From Streptomyces griseoloalbus (GTDB taxonomy: Bacteria; Actinomycetota; Actinomycetes; Streptomycetales; Streptomycetaceae): a stretch of 64,000 nt of DNA. Location of the stretch: contig BMUD01000009.1 of the NCBI GenBank assembly GCA_014650015.1, positions 186,001 to 250,000 on the forward strand. Direction: 5' to 3'. Made by a program: the position numbers and the translations under genes. Each line of letters starts with the position of its first letter. Positions within the stretch are counted from its first letter, which is position 1. Of this stretch, positions 30,045 through 37,581 are shown piece by piece. The notes beneath the pieces were generated by a model, which was not told the DNA's origin, did not search any database, and was given only the letters and a program-made list of their open reading frames with translations.

Positions 30045-30135
30045 GCGGGAATCGAGCAGCCGGACGGGCGACCTTCCCGCCAGCGGGAATCGAGCAGCCG
30101 GACGGGCAACCTCCCCGCCGGCGGGAATCGAGGAC
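30045..30135. repeat. 38-bp tandem repeat (two full copies and a partial third)
   Basis: GCGGGAATCGAG begins at 30045, 30083 and 30121, a period of 38 bp; the first two copies differ at few positions and the third ends after about 15 bases. Each junction forms a short palindrome, such as TTCCCGC-CA-GCGGGAA at about 30074-30089. The array sits 41 bases after the kinase remnant in a non-coding stretch (30004-30315) with no other feature seen. Confidence 0.75.
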
Positions 30136-30315
30136 CCCGCCGGAGCGTCTCCCGCCGGGCAGGGCTCACGGCTCCCGACGGCAGGCGGCGGAGCGAGCCG
30201 GGGTCGGCGGTTCCACCGGTCAGGTGCCCGGCGGGCCGGGTCCCGCGTCTTACGGACCGGTGACGTGCCGGGCGCGGCCCCGCCGGCCGGCGGGGGGCGC
30301 GCCTAGCGTGGGCGC

Positions 30316-31317
30316 ATGCGTGTACTGGTCACCGGCGGTGCCGGGTTCATCGGGTCCCATGTCGTCGAGGCGCTGCGGGCGCGCGGGCACGAGCCCGTCG
30401 TCTTCGACGTCCGCGCCGATCCGACGGCGGACGTCCGCTCCCCCGGCGCCGTGCGCGACGCGCTGTCCGGCGTGGACGCCGTCTGCCACCAGGCGGCGAT
30501 GGTCGGCCTCGGCACCGGGTTCGCCGACGCCCCGGAGTACGTCTCCCACAACGACCTGGGCACGGCCGTGCTGCTGGCCGCGATGGCGGAGGCGGGGGTG
30601 GGGCGGCTGGTGCTGGCCGGTTCGATGGTGGTGTACGGCGAGGGGCGCTACGCCTGCCCCCGGCACGGGGTGGTGCGGCCGGGGCCCCGGGCCGTCACCG
30701 ACCTGGCGGCCGGGCGGTTCGAACCCGCCTGCCCGGTGTGCGGTGCGGGCCTCGAACCGGGCCTCGTCGGCGAGGACGCCCCGGCCGATCCGCGCACCGT
30801 GTACGCCACGACCAAGCTGGCCCAGGAGCACCTGGCCGCCGCCTGGGCCCGGTCGACGGGCGGCTCGGCGGTCTCGCTGCGCTACCACAACGTCTACGGC
30901 CCCGGTATGCCCCGTGACACCCCGTACGCGGGCGTCGCCTCCTTCTTCCGCTCGGCGCTGGCCCGCGGTGAGGCCCCGCGCGTCTTCGAGGACGGCGGTC
31001 AGCGACGGGACTTCGTCCACGTACGGGATGTGGCGCGGGCGAATGTCGCCGCGCTGGAGGCGGAGCGGCACGCGGGTGCGGCGACCGCCTACAACGCCGG
31101 CAGCGGCACGCCCCACACGGTCGGCGAGATGGCCCGCGCCCTCGCCCTCGCGTACGGCGGCCCGGACCCGGTGGTCACCGGTGAGTACCGCCTGGGCGAC
31201 GTGCGCCACATCACCGCGGACTCCTCCCGGCTGCGGGCGGAGCTGGGCTGGGAGCCGGAGGTCGACTTCGAGGAGGGCATGCGGGAGTTCGCGGCGGCGG
31301 GGCTGCGCGGGGACTGA
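30316..31317 (+). CDS. NAD-dependent nucleotide-sugar epimerase/dehydratase with Cys-rich insertion
   Basis: This 333-residue extended SDR starts with the Rossmann motif MRVLVTGGAGFIGSHVVEAL. It has the active-site Ser region AGSMVVYGEG and YATTK (catalytic Tyr and Lys near 162 and 166). Between these, an insertion of about 40 residues holds CPRHG and CPVCGAG, so three Cys and one His could form a zinc ribbon; most epimerases lack this. The C-terminal domain has RRDFVHVRDVA. Nucleotide-sugar substrate unknown. It is convergent with the sensor kinase and stands at the edge of a cluster with glycosyltransferases. The ATG at 30316 lacks a strong ribosome site. Confidence 0.88.
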   Translation: MRVLVTGGAGFIGSHVVEALRARGHEPVVFDVRADPTADVRSPGAVRDALSGVDAVCHQAAMVGLGTGFADAPEYVSHNDLGTAVLLAAMAEAGVGRLVLAGSMVVYGEGRYACPRHGVVRPGPRAVTDLAAGRFEPACPVCGAGLEPGLVGEDAPADPRTVYATTKLAQEHLAAAWARSTGGSAVSLRYHNVYGPGMPRDTPYAGVASFFRSALARGEAPRVFEDGGQRRDFVHVRDVARANVAALEAERHAGAATAYNAGSGTPHTVGEMARALALAYGGPDPVVTGEYRLGDVRHITADSSRLRAELGWEPEVDFEEGMREFAAAGLRGD

Positions 31318-31318
31318 T

Positions 31319-32431
31319 TCACCCCTGCGCGGCGGGAAGTGTCACCTCGAAGCGGCAGCCGCCCGTGACGTTGCGGACGGTGGCGCTGCCCCGGTGGGCC
31401 TCGACGATGCCGCGCACGATGGCGAGGCCGAGGCCCGCGCCGGCCGGCGGGGTGCGGGCGTGGGTGCCGCGCCAGCCGGTGTCGAAGACGCGGGGCAGGT
31501 CCTCGTCGGGGATGCCGCCGCAGCCGTCCGTCACCGACAGCACCACGCCCTGGGCCGAGCGTTGGGCGGTGACGGCGACCGTGCCGTCGGCCGGGGTCCG
31601 GCGGATCGCGTTGACCAGCAGGTTGCCGAGCACCCGGCTCATCTCCCGCCCGTCCACCTCCACCGGCACCGGCTCCACCCGGTCGCCGACGAGCCGTACG
31701 CCGTGCTCGCGGGCGAGCGGGTCCGCGCCGGCGAGGGCGTCGCCGATCAGGTCGTACAGGGAGATCCGGGAGAGCGAGAGGGTCAGCGCGCCCGCGTGGA
31801 TGCGGGAGAGCTCGAAGAGGTCGCCGACCATGTCGTTGAGGCGTTCCACCTCGGTGCGGATCTGCCGCAGGTAGCGGTCGGGTTCGGCGGCGACACCATC
31901 CTCCAGCGCCTCGGCCATCGCCCGCAGTCCGGCGAGCGGGGTACGCAGGTCGTGGGAGATCCAGGCGACGAGTTCCCGCCGGGAGGACTCCAGGGCCCGT
32001 TCGCGGTCCCGGGACTCGGCGAGCTTGACGCTGGTGGCCTCCAGCTCGCGGCTGAGCGCGGCGAGTTCGGCGGTGGACGGGCCGTCGGGCGCGGCGAAGG
32101 CCCCGCCGTCGCCGAAGGAGCGGGCGGCGAGCGCCAGGTCCCGGCTGCGGGCGACGACCCAGCGGCCCAGCAGCAGCGCGGTGACCGTGGAGACCACGGC
32201 GGCCATGGCGACGACCGTCGTCACCACGGTCAGGTCGTGCGCCGAGAGGAACATGGCCTGGGCGACGGCCAGGGTGCCCGCGAGCATCGCCGACACCGCG
32301 ACCCCGGAGACGACCGCGAGGTGCGCGGTCAGCGACCGGCGCCGGATGAGCAGCAGGACGCAGGCGCCGAGCAGGCCGGCCGCGGCGGCGCCGAGGAAGG
32401 CGAACAGGGCGATGAGAAGCGTGTCACGCAC
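31319..32431 (-). CDS. Two-component sensor histidine kinase
   Basis: This 370-residue membrane kinase has three membrane segments: about 5-30, 37-65 and 70-93. A HAMP-like linker follows, then HisKA with SRRELVAWISHDLRTPLAGL (phospho-acceptor His) and HATPase with NLLVNAIRRTP, DGCGGIPDEDL and GAGLGLAIV. It is encoded 3 bases after the response regulator gene, with a GTG start following GAGGAG. Pairing with that regulator is therefore secure. Signal unknown; the short extracellular loops suggest membrane or envelope sensing. Confidence 0.92.
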   Translation of the reverse strand: MRDTLLIALFAFLGAAAAGLLGACVLLLIRRRSLTAHLAVVSGVAVSAMLAGTLAVAQAMFLSAHDLTVVTTVVAMAAVVSTVTALLLGRWVVARSRDLALAARSFGDGGAFAAPDGPSTAELAALSRELEATSVKLAESRDRERALESSRRELVAWISHDLRTPLAGLRAMAEALEDGVAAEPDRYLRQIRTEVERLNDMVGDLFELSRIHAGALTLSLSRISLYDLIGDALAGADPLAREHGVRLVGDRVEPVPVEVDGREMSRVLGNLLVNAIRRTPADGTVAVTAQRSAQGVVLSVTDGCGGIPDEDLPRVFDTGWRGTHARTPPAGAGLGLAIVRGIVEAHRGSATVRNVTGGCRFEVTLPAAQG

Positions 32432-32434
32432 GGC

Positions 32435-33160
32435 TCACTCCTCTCCGGCCCCGGCGAAGGGGTCGAAGCGGTAGCCGACGCCCCACACCGTCTGGATGAG
32501 CCGGGGCCGGGCCGGATCGTCCTCGACCTTGCCGCGCAGCCGCCGCACATGGACGGTCACGGTGGACAGGTCGCCGAAGTCCCAGCCCCACACCTCCCGC
32601 ATCAGCTCCTCGCGCGCGTAGGCCCGCCCGGGATGGCGCAGGAAGAAGGCGAGGAGATCGAACTCACGGATGGTCAGGGCGAGTTCGGCACCGCTCTTGG
32701 TGGCCCGGCGGGCGGCGGGGTCGATGGAGAGGCCGGCCGCCCGCAGGGCACCGGACGCGGCCGGGGCGGGACGGGCGCGGCGCAGTACGGACTCGACGCG
32801 CAGGACGAGTTCGCGCGGGCTGAACGGTTTGGTGACGTAGTCGTCGGCGCCGACCTCCAGGCCGAGGATGCGGTCGTCCTCGTCGCCCCGCGCGGTGAGC
32901 ATGATGACCGGAACCGGCCCGTGGCCGCGCATCCGGCGACACACCTCCAGGCCGTCCATGCCGGGGAGCATGAGGTCGAGAACGACGAGGTCCGGCCAGT
33001 GGGCCGCCGCGCGGGCGAGCGCGTCGGGCCCGTCACCGGCCCGGTCGACGACGTACCCGGCGCGGTCGAGGTAGCCCGTGACGATCTCGGCGACGGTGGG
33101 GTCGTCGTCGACGACGAGGACCCGGGCTCCGGCCTCGGCGTGCGGTGGTCGTTGCTCCAT
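32435..33160 (-). CDS. OmpR-family response regulator
   Basis: This 241-residue regulator has a receiver domain (about 12-125) with acidic pocket VVDDDP, phospho-acceptor Asp in VVLDLMLPGMDG, the Thr in LTARG and Lys in TKPFSPREL. A winged-helix DNA-binding domain (about 145-232) follows with LTIREFDLLAFFLRHPG and VTVHVRRLRGKVEDDP. The ATG at 33160 is chosen because the receiver starts directly after it. It is divergent from the GT2 gene across 112 bases, so it may control that cluster; near 33216 and 33254 lie two similar GCGTTC(C)GTA elements. Confidence 0.93.
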   Translation of the reverse strand: MEQRPPHAEAGARVLVVDDDPTVAEIVTGYLDRAGYVVDRAGDGPDALARAAAHWPDLVVLDLMLPGMDGLEVCRRMRGHGPVPVIMLTARGDEDDRILGLEVGADDYVTKPFSPRELVLRVESVLRRARPAPAASGALRAAGLSIDPAARRATKSGAELALTIREFDLLAFFLRHPGRAYAREELMREVWGWDFGDLSTVTVHVRRLRGKVEDDPARPRLIQTVWGVGYRFDPFAGAGEE

Positions 33161-33272
33161 GCGGCCAGCCTCGCACCACGCGCGCGCGAGCGGCGCGGCC
33201 GGCCGCCGACGTCCGCGTTCCGTAAGAAGCCGATGTCCGGTATGCGAGGTTCGCGTTCGTAGGGTGAGAGCC

Positions 33273-33986
33273 GTGACCACCTCCTCCCCCGCCCCGGAAC
33301 CGGACCCGCCGTCCGTGGACGTCGTCCTCCCCTGTCTCGACGAGGCCGCGGCGCTGCCGTGGGTTCTGGAACGCGTTCCGCCCGGCTGGCGCGCCCTCGT
33401 CGTGGACAACGGCTCCACGGACGGCTCCGACCGCATCGCCCGCGAGCTCGGCGCGACCGTCGTGCACGAGGGGCGGCGCGGTTTCGGCGCCGCCTGCCAT
33501 GCCGGGCTGACGGCCGCCACGGCCGACATCGTGTGTTTCTGCGACTGCGACGCCTCGCTGGACCCGGCGGATCTGCTGCCGTTCGTGCGCGAGGTCCGGG
33601 CCGGTCGGGCCGACCTGGTGCTGGGGCGGCGCCGCCCCCGGTCGCTCGGGGCCTGGCCGGTCCACGCCCGCGCGGGCAACCTCGCCCTGTCCCGGCTGCT
33701 GCGCCGCCGTACCGGACTGCGGCTGCGCGATCTCGGTCCGCTGCGGGCCGCCCGGCGCGCGGACCTGCTCGCCCTGGAGCTGACCGACCGGCGCAGCGGC
33801 TATCCGCTCCAGATGGTGGTGCGCGCCGCCGACGCCGGCTGGCGGATCACCGAGCACGACGTCCCGTACGCGCCGCGCACCGGCGCCTCCAAGGTGACCG
33901 GTACCTGGCGCGGCACCTTCCAGACGGTACGGGACATGAGCCGGGTGCTCCAGGAGTCGCCCGCGCGGGAAGGGGCGGTGTCGTGA
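33273..33986 (+). CDS. GT2 glycosyltransferase (dolichyl-phosphate mannose synthase-like)
   Basis: This 237-residue GT-A enzyme starts the sugar-binding domain with VDVVLPCLDEAAALPWVL. It has VVDNGSTDGSD, GFGAACHAG and the metal-binding CDCDASLDP in place of DADxQ. The later segment RSGYPLQMVVRAADAGWRI is typical of polyprenyl-phosphate glycosyltransferases. There is no membrane segment at the C-terminus. It may load a sugar onto a lipid carrier or onto a glycolipid. GTG at 33273 follows AGGG. It overlaps the next gene by GTGA, forming a three-gene coupled operon. Confidence 0.88.
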   Translation: MTTSSPAPEPDPPSVDVVLPCLDEAAALPWVLERVPPGWRALVVDNGSTDGSDRIARELGATVVHEGRRGFGAACHAGLTAATADIVCFCDCDASLDPADLLPFVREVRAGRADLVLGRRRPRSLGAWPVHARAGNLALSRLLRRRTGLRLRDLGPLRAARRADLLALELTDRRSGYPLQMVVRAADAGWRITEHDVPYAPRTGASKVTGTWRGTFQTVRDMSRVLQESPAREGAVS

Positions 33987-34609
33987 CGCCGGGGCCGGCG
34001 CCCGTGACGCTGCTCGTCATCGCCAAGGAGCCCCGCCCGGGCCGGGTGAAGACCCGGCTGTCCCCGCCGTTCACCCCCGAGGAGGCGGCGGGGCTCGCCG
34101 AGGCCGCGCTCGCCGACACCCTGGACGCGGTGGCGCGTACGCCCGCGCGGCGCCGGGTGCTGGTGCTGGACGGGGCGCCGGGACCCTGGCTGCCGGACGG
34201 CGTCGAGGTCGTGCCGCAGTGCGCGGGCGGGCTCGACGAGCGGCTGGCCGCGGCGTTCGCCGGGTGCGACGGACCCGCCCTCCTCATCGGCATGGACACG
34301 CCCCAGGTGACGCCGGGGCTGCTCACCGTGGACTTCGCGGACTGCGACGCGTACTTCGGCCCCGCCGAGGACGGCGGTTTCTGGGCGCTCGGGCTGGCCG
34401 AACCCGACCCGGGGCTGTTGCGCGGGGTCCCCATGTCGGCCCCGGACACGGGGGCCGCGCAACGGCGGCGGCTCGCCCATCTGCGGGTGCGCGAACTGCC
34501 GCTGCTGCGGGACGTGGACACGGCGTACGACGCGGCGGTGGTCGCCGGTGCGGCGCCCGGCGGACGGTTCGCCGCGCGGCTGGCCCGGCTGACGGCGGCG
34601 CGCCGGTGA
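33983..34609 (+). CDS. DUF2064 (TIGR04282-type) glycosyltransferase-like protein
   Basis: This 208-residue protein matches the DUF2064 family, a nucleotidyl/glycosyltransferase-like fold. Hallmarks are LLVIAKEPRPGRVKTRLSPP at the start, LIGMDTPQVTP, and AEDGGFWALGL. Such genes usually sit beside a GT2 enzyme as here. It is coupled by four-base overlaps to both neighbours. Reaction unknown. Confidence 0.85.
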   Translation: MTPGPAPVTLLVIAKEPRPGRVKTRLSPPFTPEEAAGLAEAALADTLDAVARTPARRRVLVLDGAPGPWLPDGVEVVPQCAGGLDERLAAAFAGCDGPALLIGMDTPQVTPGLLTVDFADCDAYFGPAEDGGFWALGLAEPDPGLLRGVPMSAPDTGAAQRRRLAHLRVRELPLLRDVDTAYDAAVVAGAAPGGRFAARLARLTAARR

Positions 34610-35382
34610 GCGGGGCACGGGCGGCGACGAACGCACGCGTCGGGCGGCAACGGACCACGGAACGGATCGTTGCGTCCGCCGGACACGCCTGGTCCGCCGA
34701 TCCCTACGCCGACGCCCTGCACACCGGCCGGGGCCCGCTGTTCCTGCGCCGGGCCGACGGATGGCTGCTGCCGCTGGACGTGGAACGCTGGTGCGCGGAG
34801 GCCGACGCGGCGGACCTGGAGGTGCTGCGGCGCTGCGAGGGCACGGTGCTGGACGTGGGCTGCGGGCCGGGGCGGCTGGTGGCGGCCCTGGGCGCCCAGG
34901 GCCGCCGCGCGCTCGGCATCGACGTCAGCGAGGCCGCGGTGGAGCACACGGTCCGGCGGGGCGGGCAGGCGCTGCTCCGCTCCGTCTTCGACCCGCTGCC
35001 CGGCACCGGCGGCTGGGGCACCGCCCTGCTCCTGGACGGCAACATCGGCATCGGCGGCGACCCGGGCGCCCTGCTGGAGCGGCTGGCCCGGCTCCTCGCA
35101 CCGGGCGGCCTGACGATCGTCGAGACGGTGCCGTACCCGGACGTCGACGAACGCGCCCTGGTCCACGTCACCGACGCCCACGGCACCCCCGGCGCCCCCT
35201 TCCCCTGGGCCCGCCTCGGCACCCCGGCGCTGCTGCGGTGCGCGCGGGGTGCCGGCTGGCGGGCCCAGGAGCAGTGGTCGACGGGCGGGCGCTCCTTCGT
35301 GGCGCTGCGCGGCCCCGGCGCGACCGGAGCGCGCGCACGGCCCGGCAGGACGACGGCCGGCGGCGCCCACCGGGCCGGGTGA
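34606..35382 (+). CDS. SAM-dependent methyltransferase
   Basis: This 258-residue class I methyltransferase has the SAM motif TVLDVGCGPGRLVAAL, the second acidic motif GIDVSEAAVE and a motif in ALLLDGNIGIGGDPGAL. There is no signal or membrane segment. The GTG start overlaps the DUF2064 stop. Third gene of the GT2 operon, so it may methylate a glycan or lipid intermediate. The last 25 residues are Arg/Ala-rich and probably disordered. Confidence 0.88.
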   Translation: MSGARAATNARVGRQRTTERIVASAGHAWSADPYADALHTGRGPLFLRRADGWLLPLDVERWCAEADAADLEVLRRCEGTVLDVGCGPGRLVAALGAQGRRALGIDVSEAAVEHTVRRGGQALLRSVFDPLPGTGGWGTALLLDGNIGIGGDPGALLERLARLLAPGGLTIVETVPYPDVDERALVHVTDAHGTPGAPFPWARLGTPALLRCARGAGWRAQEQWSTGGRSFVALRGPGATGARARPGRTTAGGAHRAG

Positions 35383-35476
35383 GCCGGCCGCAAGCGCGTG
35401 CGGGACGAGGCGGGCCCGGCGTGGAAGGGGCGTCAAGAGGGGGGACGGAAAGGGCGGCTGACCGGCCGGCAGGAAA

Positions 35477-35507
35477 GGGCCGCACCCGCACCATCCGGGT
35501 GCGGCCC
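35477..35507. terminator. Hairpin between convergent genes
   Basis: A perfect 12-bp stem GGGCCGCACCCG / CGGGTGCGGCCC with a 7-base loop lies 94 bases after the methyltransferase stop. It is likely the terminator of the GT2 operon and may serve the opposite strand too. Confidence 0.7.
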
Positions 35508-35532
35508 GGGACCGGGCCGCCCGCCCCGCAGG

Positions 35533-35622
35533 GTGCGGGAGCCCGACCCGCAGAGTGCCGGGCGCCGGGCGCCGCAGAGTGCGGGAGCCCGACCCGCAGG
35601 GTGCCGGGCGCCGGGCGCCGCG
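35533..35622. repeat. 46-bp direct tandem duplication
   Basis: Two copies of a 46-bp unit beginning GTGCGGGAGCCCGACCCGC start at 35533 and 35579 and differ at one position until the last few bases. Internally there are shorter repeats of CCGGGCGCCGGGCG. The stretch 35383-35711 between the convergent genes holds nothing else besides the hairpin at 35477-35507. Confidence 0.7.
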
Positions 35623-35711
35623 GTGGCCCGTGAGGTGCGCCGGCCCCCGCGCCCGACGGTGCGCGGGCCCTCGTCCGCGGGACCGGCGCGCCGTCGGGCA
35701 GCCGTCGGCCG

Positions 35712-36176
35712 TCAGTCGTCAGCGGGCGGGCGCCGCCTCAGGCGCACCGCGAACACCACCGCCGAACCGCCGAAGAGTACGGCCGTGACGAGCAGCCAGC
35801 GGGACAGGAAGCCGTCCGCCGACAGGCCCGCGACGCCGGCGTAGCGTTCCGACACCCTGCCGGTGATCAGCGGGAACCAGACGAGCAGCAGCAGCCCGGA
35901 CAGGGCGGCCGGCACCCGCAGGTAAGGGACCCACACCCTGCGCCGGCTGCCCGCGCCTTTGACCAGCGCGCGGTCGGCCGCCGCGTACAGCGGCAGCAGC
36001 ACCAGGTCGTGGAGCACCGCCGCACCCACGAACCACAGCATGACCATGAACCAGTCGCCGTCGAGCAGCCGCACCCCCGCGTACGCGCAGAGGGCGAACG
36101 AGCAGAGCAGCACGAGCAGGTGGAACGGGCTGCCGAGCACGGGCCGGACCATCCTGTACGGCACGGAACGTCTCAC
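35712..36176 (-). CDS. Small integral membrane protein downstream of the molybdo-oxidoreductase
   Basis: This 154-residue protein has about four membrane segments: around 14-35, 40-62, 85-103 and 125-143. The first hydrophobic block contains GSPFHLLVLLCSFALCAYAGVR. No family is recognised. The GTG at 36176 follows GAGGAG that overlaps the oxidoreductase stop region, so it is co-translated with that gene. It may be a membrane partner, for example an electron-transfer or assembly subunit, but no heme ligand pattern is evident. Confidence 0.72.
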   Translation of the reverse strand: MRRSVPYRMVRPVLGSPFHLLVLLCSFALCAYAGVRLLDGDWFMVMLWFVGAAVLHDLVLLPLYAAADRALVKGAGSRRRVWVPYLRVPAALSGLLLLVWFPLITGRVSERYAGVAGLSADGFLSRWLLVTAVLFGGSAVVFAVRLRRRPPADD

Positions 36177-36190
36177 GGGAACGGGTCTCC

Positions 36191-37468
36191 TCACAGGTCG
36201 CCGAAGGTCAGCCGGGCGACCCACTTGGTGTTGAGCACGCCGGGAGCGGCGGGGACGATGATCCGGGCCGGATGACCGTGATCCAGGGTCAGCTCCTCGC
36301 CGTTGACGAACAGGGCGAGCAGGGACCGCGGGTCGGCCACCTGGTTGGCGCGCAGCGCCGCGCGCCGGAAGGCGCCATGGCGTTGCAGCGACTCCACGAA
36401 CACGTCGGCCGGGTCGTCGTGGCCGACGAGCGCCGCGAGGTCCCGCAGCCGTACGCCGCGCCACCACTGGTCGGAGGTGGACCAGCCCTCCACGCAGGCG
36501 ATGGGCAGCGCGGCACTGTGCAGCGGCATGCCGAGCAGGTCCGCCCGGCTGAGCCGGACGGTGCCCGAGCGGCCCCTGACGGCCAGCCGCCACGCCTCCT
36601 CGCTCGTCTCGGCGGCGCGGATCCCGGCGTAGGCGGCCGTCTTGTTGATCTGGAAGGCGTTGGGCCCGGAGCCGGGTTCGGGGCCGCCGTGCGGGGTGAG
36701 GACGGCGGTCTCGCGCAGCGGCCCGTCGAAGCTGCGCCCGGCGGAGGTGGCCAGGAGCAGCAGCGAGCCGCCGCCGACCAGCCCGAGCGCCCCGCGCCGC
36801 GAGACGGTCGGCCGGTCGGGACGCGGAGCCACCAACTCGTCTGCCGCGTCGTCACTCCCCTCACTCCCCTCGCTCCCCTCCCGCATCTTCCGCAGATTGC
36901 GCAGCGCCACCGGCGCCTTCAGCACCACGTGGGCGACGAACGCGCCGAAGAACACCCAGGCGCCGTAGAAGTGCAGCGGGTAGAAGGAGCCGGGGAGGAC
37001 GTAGTCGAGCTGGACGTTGAGGATGCCCGTGGTGAACTCGAACAGCGCGCCGCCGACGAGGAGCAGCAGGGAGATCCGCTCCAGGGCGTGGGTGAGCGAG
37101 CGGGCCGGCGGCAGGGTGAACAGCTTGGGCACCACCGACCACAGCTTGGCCAGCAGCACGGGGACCAGCGCGAGCCCGAGCGTGACGTGGACGCCCTGCG
37201 TGAGCCGGTACAGCCACGGCGGGTCGGTGGGCCAGGAGAAGAGATAGAAGCCGAGGATCCCCTTGTCGGGGGTCTTGTCGTTGACCGGCGCCAGGTCCGG
37301 GTTGTACGCGGCGTACGAGAGCAGTCCCGTCACGAACAGGATCGTGATGCCCGCGAGGAGGACCACCCCGAGCACCGAGGTGAACCGGGGGCCGCGCAGT
37401 GGGCTGCGCCAGAAGTCCGGTGAGAACGGGCCACGCCCGGGACGGGTGGGGAGGAATGACCGTGCCAT
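36191..37468 (-). CDS. Cytochrome b561-like / molybdopterin (sulfite-oxidase-type) fusion oxidoreductase
   Basis: This 425-residue protein has an N-terminal membrane part with about four segments (residues 30-195) and several His in helices (LTQGVHVTLG, LTHAL, LHFYGAW, FVAHVVL), consistent with a diheme b561-type domain. After a linker with SRRGALGLVGGG, a periplasmic sulfite-oxidase-type molybdopterin domain follows (about 250-425). It contains LPIACVEGWSTSDQWWRGVRL, where the Cys is the molybdenum ligand, and VADPRSLLALFVNGEELTLDHGHPARIIVP. It resembles membrane-fused MsrP-type oxidoreductases. msrB is encoded 1.5 kb away, so repair of oxidised methionine in the envelope is one possible role. 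The ATG is at 37468. Confidence 0.85.
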   Translation of the reverse strand: MARSFLPTRPGRGPFSPDFWRSPLRGPRFTSVLGVVLLAGITILFVTGLLSYAAYNPDLAPVNDKTPDKGILGFYLFSWPTDPPWLYRLTQGVHVTLGLALVPVLLAKLWSVVPKLFTLPPARSLTHALERISLLLLVGGALFEFTTGILNVQLDYVLPGSFYPLHFYGAWVFFGAFVAHVVLKAPVALRNLRKMREGSEGSEGSDDAADELVAPRPDRPTVSRRGALGLVGGGSLLLLATSAGRSFDGPLRETAVLTPHGGPEPGSGPNAFQINKTAAYAGIRAAETSEEAWRLAVRGRSGTVRLSRADLLGMPLHSAALPIACVEGWSTSDQWWRGVRLRDLAALVGHDDPADVFVESLQRHGAFRRAALRANQVADPRSLLALFVNGEELTLDHGHPARIIVPAAPGVLNTKWVARLTFGDL

Positions 37469-37581
37469 GTGCCGACCGTAGGTCCGCACCACCCCGGGAG
37501 AGGGTCCGCAAGCGATGACGAAACGCTGACATCCGCCCTCGTCAGCCAGTCGCCGCAGCTTCCCCGGCCTAGCGTGACGGC

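Noticed and set aside
30045-30135. CRISPR array suggested by regularly spaced repeats
   Set aside because: The units are contiguous 38-bp tandem copies with no unique spacers, and no cas gene is nearby.
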